The position numbers and the translations under genes were made by a program. A model generated the notes under the pieces. It searched no databases. It had not been told where the DNA came from and saw nothing but the letters and a program-made list of their open reading frames with translations. Shown piece after piece: positions 7,042 to 10,144 of a stretch of DNA of 10,144 nt (positions are counted from its first letter, which is position 1; every line of letters starts with the position of its first letter). Source of the DNA: Nitrososphaerales archaeon TH5895. GTDB taxonomy: Archaea > Thermoproteota > Nitrososphaeria > Nitrososphaerales > Nitrososphaeraceae. The stretch lies in contig JAATVS010000701.1 of assembly GCA_014523695.1 (NCBI GenBank), positions 1 to 10,144 of the forward strand, read 5' to 3'.

Positions 7042-7499
7042 CCCCTACATATCATTGTATTTGCACAGGTATGATTCTTTTAAAGTAACGTAGGCAGCAA
7101 AAGACATCTGCAACAAAAAAGGATTTCGATTTTTATTCATTTGTTCACTTTTTTTCAATAGGAGTGATACTAAAAGAACACATCTCTTGCAAAAGGTGAG
7201 AAAAGATGGGTCAGCGGAAACTGAAAAAGGTCCGACTGGGACCATCAATAGCAGACTAGTAGGAAGCCAGGACTAACCAATTATAAGCCAAGGGGTTGAA
7301 CAAATACTATGTCGGTCTTCCGAAGACCGCACATACTCAGATCTTTGTACGCATAATAGTCATTAGAATACAAGATGACTGAAATAATTCTCCTGTTATA
7401 GGTGAAGAGAATACGCTCTTGGTCTGTCTTGATAATAAACAATTAATTCGCTGCCATCTATTATATTGAGAATTCTAATCATCGCGAAAAATCTGAGCG
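7042..7499. other. Intergenic region with one compact hairpin
   Basis: No convincing gene is visible. A dyad at 7313-7329, CGGTCTTC and GAAGACCG around a single C, would fold into a tight GC-rich hairpin. It is isolated, with no adjacent T-run and no flanking gene, so its role is unclear. Frames at 7045-7248 (minus) and 7094-7276 (plus) are open but overlap on opposite strands and show no motif. A 17-codon frame at 7206-7259 has a GGTGAG site 5 nt upstream but is too short to support. Confidence 0.4.
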
Positions 7500-7733
7500 T
7501 TAATTAATTATGTTCTTGATTGTTGCATTTGCTGATTGTTGTAGGATTATTCCATATCTTGAACTTGTATTAGCACTATCGATAAAATTGTATTTGTCAG
7601 TGAATGTTTTGCCACCATCAGTGGATGATCTAAACTTTACTTCATCATTACCGGTAATATTCGAAAACCAGAAGGCATAAACTGCATTGTCTGACTTAAT
7701 AACTGGAGGTACCTCAAATCTAGAGTACTGCCT
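7500..7733 (-). pseudogene. Remnant of a BNR/sialidase-type repeat protein
   Basis: The minus-strand frame from 7733 to the TAA at 7500-7502 encodes 77 residues with no ATG, GTG or TTG start in a suitable place. The segment NAVYAFWFSNITGNDEVKF followed by RSSTDGGKTF carries the Asp-box signature S-x-D-x-G-x-x-[TW]-F and the typical preceding strand of BNR/exo-sialidase-like beta-propeller proteins. Such proteins are usually several hundred residues, with this unit repeated and a secretion signal. Upstream, the same frame contains a TGA (7734-7736) and, beyond a further 13 codons, a TAA. This therefore looks like the surviving C-terminal blade of a broken gene. Sialidase activity should not be inferred, because many Asp-box proteins are not glycosidases. 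Confidence 0.65.
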
Positions 7734-7968
7734 TCAATCAAGATTTCTTGTCTCATCATCGACCTCAAGGGAATTATCTTATATAAGCAGCAACATACGT
7801 CCTATTCTTCGGACAAGTCTAAATTATCATGATCTATCGGCATGGCAGTAGTCGTTTGGCACTTGCATGAGACTAACGATGGGTTCCCTTAGAATCTCTT
7901 CTCGATTAGCAAGATGAGGATTAGCCTTGGAATACTACTGATGTTAGATTAAAGCGGATTTATCATAT
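7734..7968. other. Degraded sequence upstream of the BNR remnant
   Basis: This stretch separates the BNR remnant from the stop codon of the small helical-protein gene. All minus-strand frames are interrupted. Protein-like pieces such as NSLEVDDETRNLD occur in the remnant's own frame, immediately before the TGA, suggesting that the eroded gene once continued here. No complete gene or RNA is visible. Confidence 0.35.
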
Positions 7969-8451
7969 TTAAGGGCCAGGCTTTCTGAAGATGCTCATCA
8001 AAGCAGTAAGATCGGTACCAGAGATACTGATTGGATTAACGATCTTTTGGATCGTAGCTCCGACAACCTCAATTACCTTGCCGATAATCTCCTTTTGAGA
8101 ATCTAGAGTCTCGTCTACCAGCTGATTGTGACGGATCCAGTACACGTTATTAGGATCTGGAGGAGGGCTGGGAAAGTCATTCTTTAAATCTCCATCAATT
8201 CCCACAACTGTCTTAAAATTTGGACCTGCCTGCGAGTTGGTCTCTATTGTCCTCTGTGTAGAATCAGCATAGGACACTTGCAGGATTTTTATAAGCTGAT
8301 CCCAAGAGTTCTTCGTTTGGCTGTTAAACTGCTCCATCTGCTTGTTCCACTGGTCAATCACTGCTGCATTAACCATAGTGCCTTTACTTGAGTCTTCAAA
8401 CCACTTCTGTACATTTTCGTACCATTTCTTATAGTAGTCTTCACTTCCCAT
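7969..8451 (-). CDS. Small helical protein of unknown function
   Basis: The protein has 160 residues from the ATG at 8451. A GTG immediately upstream would add one residue. The ATG is preferred because a TATA-like box is centred 26 nt upstream, which fits leaderless transcription. The AGGAG before it is only 2 nt away, too close to be a normal ribosome binding site. Residues 1-70 are predicted amphipathic helix rich in Trp, Lys, Gln and Asn (WYENVQKWFED, WNKQMEQFNSQTKNSWDQL). A proline linker (SPPPDP, 95-100) leads to a second helical region (105-137) and a short tail. There is no signal peptide or membrane span. The first half is loosely reminiscent of phasin or PHA-synthase PhaE-type helices, but I see no defining motif and do not assign it. 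It stands alone. Confidence 0.7.
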   Translation of the reverse strand: MGSEDYYKKWYENVQKWFEDSSKGTMVNAAVIDQWNKQMEQFNSQTKNSWDQLIKILQVSYADSTQRTIETNSQAGPNFKTVVGIDGDLKNDFPSPPPDPNNVYWIRHNQLVDETLDSQKEIIGKVIEVVGATIQKIVNPISISGTDLTALMSIFRKPGP

Positions 8452-8473
8452 CACTCCTTTCTTCGCTTATGCC

Positions 8474-8480
8474 TATTTAT
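8474..8480 (-). promoter_or_regulatory. TATA-like box of the small helical-protein gene
   Basis: The minus strand reads ATAAATA, centred about 26 nt before the ATG at 8451 and preceded by an A-rich run. This is the expected distance for a leaderless archaeal transcript starting at the ATG. Confidence 0.5.
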
Positions 8481-8499
8481 GTTTTTTTTAAGTAAAGAG

Positions 8500-8515
8500 G
8501 ATTGGAGTTCCAATC
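8500..8515. promoter_or_regulatory. Short dyad upstream of the 8451 promoter
   Basis: GATTGGA and TCCAATC form a 7-bp inverted repeat with a 2-nt centre, about 20 bp upstream of the TATA-like box. The position would suit an activator or repressor site, but a dyad of this length can arise by chance. Confidence 0.25.
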
Positions 8516-9034
8516 AACGACAGCATCCAGAAAGATAGCAAGTTAAGCGTAAGTACTAACAAACTGAATGTGTTCTAAAGATAGGTAACAGTCCTATTTA
8601 AATAATGTATTCTTACTAAGTCCAAATGGTAATATTACAAATATCCTTCCGGATTATATTGATAGAAAAGTGTATCACATCGGATTTCACGAACGATCCT
8701 CATACATTTGCAGCTTACTGGATTCTTTTGAACAGAGTTTAACAGTAAGCAATTCCATCGTGTGACAGATAATTAGGCCATTGCCACAGGAGCCGAATTT
8801 GACTGACCTTAGATCTGATTATTCGAACTTCTATGGGTAGAGATAAGAAGCAAAGGACATAAGAAGGAATTCGTAGTTGTTGTTCACGACCATTGGCGCA
8901 TAGAGGGAAGGAGAGTTCTACGCTCTCAATCCATGTGATACGAAGTGGCTATTGTATTATCTTAGTTAACTAACTGTGTCCCTTATGTCTATTCAAATGA
9001 GGAATTATTCAGTAATAACATAAATAGTATCAAA
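8516..9034. other. Gene-poor stretch with scattered small dyads
   Basis: No gene is supported. Visible inverted repeats include GCTTACTG/CAGTAAGC (8713-8720 and 8743-8750, 22-nt loop) and the 12-bp palindrome TTAGTTAACTAA (8962-8973). A minus-strand frame is open for about 80 codons around 8752-8957. It has no start codon in place and no recognisable motif, so it is not called. Confidence 0.4.
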
Positions 9035-9069
9035 CCTGAATTTAGGCATCGTTTCCTATACATGGGATT
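9035..9069. repeat. Copy 1 of a 22-bp direct repeat with upstream dyad
   Basis: The 22-bp sequence at 9048-9069 begins ATCGTTTCC and ends CATGGGATT. It recurs exactly at 9150-9171. Just before it, CCTGAATTTAGG (9035-9046) is a quasi-palindrome that pairs fully in RNA with one G-U pair. An exact 22-bp repeat is very unlikely by chance in a window of this size. Confidence 0.8.
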
Positions 9070-9108
9070 ACGAACAAAGAAGCTATCTAAGAAAAGAGTA
9101 GTCCCATG
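9061..9108. other. Potential 11-bp RNA stem spanning copy 1
   Basis: CATGGGATTAC (9061-9071) can pair with GTAGTCCCATG (9098-9108) over 11 bp with one G-U pair and a 26-nt A-rich loop. The left arm is the end of the 22-bp repeat. This could be a small structured RNA or a relic of an inverted repeat copy. No promoter is evident. Confidence 0.35.
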
Positions 9109-9129
9109 CGGCGAGATAAGAGTTACAGA

Positions 9130-9171
9130 ATTTCAACACGCGTGTTGAAATCGTTTCCTATACATGGGATT
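9130..9171. repeat. Perfect 22-bp palindrome joined to copy 2 of the 22-bp repeat
   Basis: ATTTCAACACG at 9130-9140 is followed by its exact reverse complement at 9141-9151. The palindrome overlaps by two bases the second copy of the 22-bp repeat (9150-9171). Together, GTTGAAATC, a 12-nt middle and ATGGGATT resemble the ends of many archaeal CRISPR repeats. However, only two copies exist, 102 bp apart, copy 1 lacks the GTTGAA end, and no cas gene is present, so it is not called a CRISPR array. Confidence 0.75.
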
Positions 9172-9193
9172 CGATGAAGGTATTAGACTGTAG

Positions 9194-9435
9194 GCTAGTA
9201 ACGCAATCAGCCGATATGAAGATTTAGTTGAGCTGGGCGGCCACACGAGTGAACTGCAATATCGCATGGCTCAGGCACGCTGAAAAATTACCTAATGTTG
9301 TATAAGAAAAGGTTTGAAGGCGGAGTCGATAGATCAGCAATGGATGACAAAGAGTGACTTAGTATCACCAGGAACGGTGTATTCTTTCATAAATGCATAA
9401 GTTTGACTTCTGAGAATATAGCAATATACTATTGA
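9194..9435 (+). pseudogene. Possible broken gene with a frameshift and an internal stop
   Basis: One frame runs from 9194 to a TGA at 9281 (29 codons, with protein-like SRYEDLVELGGHTSELQYR). At the same point a second frame, shifted by one base, continues from 9280 (LKNYLMLYKKRFEGGVDRS) to a TGA at 9355, then reads on in the same frame to a TGA at 9433. A single base insertion or deletion near 9280 and one TGG-to-TGA change would give a product of about 80 residues. The predicted helical, charged composition looks like real protein, but I do not recognise a family and there is no good start. It may instead be chance open sequence. Confidence 0.3.
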
Positions 9436-9437
9436 AA

Positions 9438-9455
9438 TTTTTCGGCGCCAAAAAA
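9438..9455. promoter_or_regulatory. Imperfect GGCGCC palindrome, second copy of the candidate operator
   Basis: TTTTTCGGCGCC followed by a run of A forms a dyad with one mismatched pair. It shares TTTTCGGCGCC with the perfect palindrome at 5738-5753. It lies just after the last stop of the possible broken gene and before A-runs. As a plus-strand site it could also act as a T-tract gene end. Confidence 0.35.
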
Positions 9456-9459
9456 AAAA

Positions 9460-10004
9460 CAAAAAAATTACGCGGCAAATAAATTGAAATTAGATGTGGT
9501 ATTGTGATCGCAATGGTATAGAACACCTCGTTGCACAGCTAAATTAATCTTCTATTTAATCTACAGTGTTCTCCTCCACTAGTCCACTTGATCTTCCAAA
9601 GAGTGGGTCTGCAAACGGATCTACTACCAAATAGTTTGTAACAATCTTTTCGCTCGCTTTCTGGCACTAGTCTTTAAAATATGGTTTTGAGTAGGATTGT
9701 CATCATGACATCATAGGTTTACGAAAAAGTGACAAAGACTCGAGTTGTGACGGCAAATGATTTAAGTCAAGAAAGGAGTATATTATATTTGATACCAATT
9801 TCCGTGGATGTATTTGCACCCTGTGCTAGATCCCTCGATGTTGCTTCTTTTGTAGAGTTTGATGATGGAATCTTGATTTGTGTAAGATTAGGTATACAGA
9901 TCGATACTGGACGCACAACTGTTGTTATTATTTGATTAAAGTAGAATCATAAATCTTATAAGACGTAGAAAGATTTTTAGAGTCTTTCAATGTGACAATT
10001 GGCA
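9460..10004. other. Gene-poor stretch with weak coding remnants
   Basis: No intact gene is supported. On the minus strand, a 36-codon frame ending at 9556 (with NYLVVDPFADPLFG) and a separate frame at about 9778-9942 look somewhat protein-like but lack starts. A plus-strand frame at 9729-9935 (68 codons from a GTG) overlaps the latter on the opposite strand. None shows a motif or a ribosome binding site. They may be eroded coding DNA. Confidence 0.35.

Positions 10005-10144
<140 letters not shown>

Noticed and set aside
7206..7259. 17-codon plus-strand frame with a GGTGAG site 5 nt upstream
   Set aside because: The ribosome binding site looks good, but the frame is too short and has no TATA-like box or homologue that I can name.
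7045..7276. Overlapping open frames on both strands in the 7.0-7.3 kb region
   Set aside because: The minus and plus frames cover the same bases and neither has a motif or a supported start, so I cannot call either as a gene.
9035..9171. CRISPR array
   Set aside because: Only two copies are present, 102 bp apart, with unequal flanks and no cas genes. Regular repeat-spacer structure is absent.
9729..9935. 68-codon plus-strand frame and the antisense frame beneath it
   Set aside because: The plus frame starts with GTG and has no ribosome binding site. The antisense frame looks as protein-like as the sense one but has no start. The evidence does not pick a strand.

Overview
This window looks like archaeal chromosome, most likely an ammonia-oxidising archaeon of the Nitrososphaeria (Thaumarchaeota). 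That assignment is an inference. It rests on A+T-rich sequence, TATA-like boxes centred about 26-32 nt before start codons with little or no leader, one clear internal Shine-Dalgarno site (GGAGGAG) inside an operon, T-tract gene ends, and a decayed BNR/sialidase-type fragment of a style I associate with these archaea. There is no rRNA or tRNA to confirm it.

Layout: 1-1666 (minus) is the 5' part of a large membrane protein. It has a secretion signal, an outer Ig/cadherin-like domain, a duplicated membrane module, a TIG-like domain and a tail of 15-residue repeats that runs off the left edge. 2337-5614 (minus) is a two-gene operon: a transthyretin-like protein (4940-5614) whose stop codon overlaps the start of a long GMC-family FAD oxidoreductase (2337-4949) with an unusual duplicated C-terminal extension. 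Divergent from it, 6161-6979 (plus) encodes a protein with an HRYDYE motif like the NPP1/Vps62 families. 7500-7733 (minus) is the remnant of a BNR-repeat protein. 7969-8451 (minus) is a small helical protein of unknown function. The rest, to 10144, holds no convincing intact gene. It contains a probable broken gene (9194-9435), a 22-bp sequence present twice, each copy preceded by a dyad, a palindrome shared with the 5.7-kb region, and a 16-bp tandem repeat that runs off the right edge.

How the parts may work together: the TTR-like/GMC pair is translationally coupled, so the two products are probably made together and may form one enzyme or enzyme-partner unit. The substrate cannot be read from the sequence. 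The divergent 6161 gene shares the intergenic region that carries a perfect 16-bp GGCGCC-centred palindrome, and a near copy lies at 9438. That suggests, without proving it, a common regulator. Coding density is low and at least two broken genes are visible, so this looks like an accessory, eroding region. Both window ends fall in tandem repeats, which suggests it is a complete contig cut by repeat-limited assembly.
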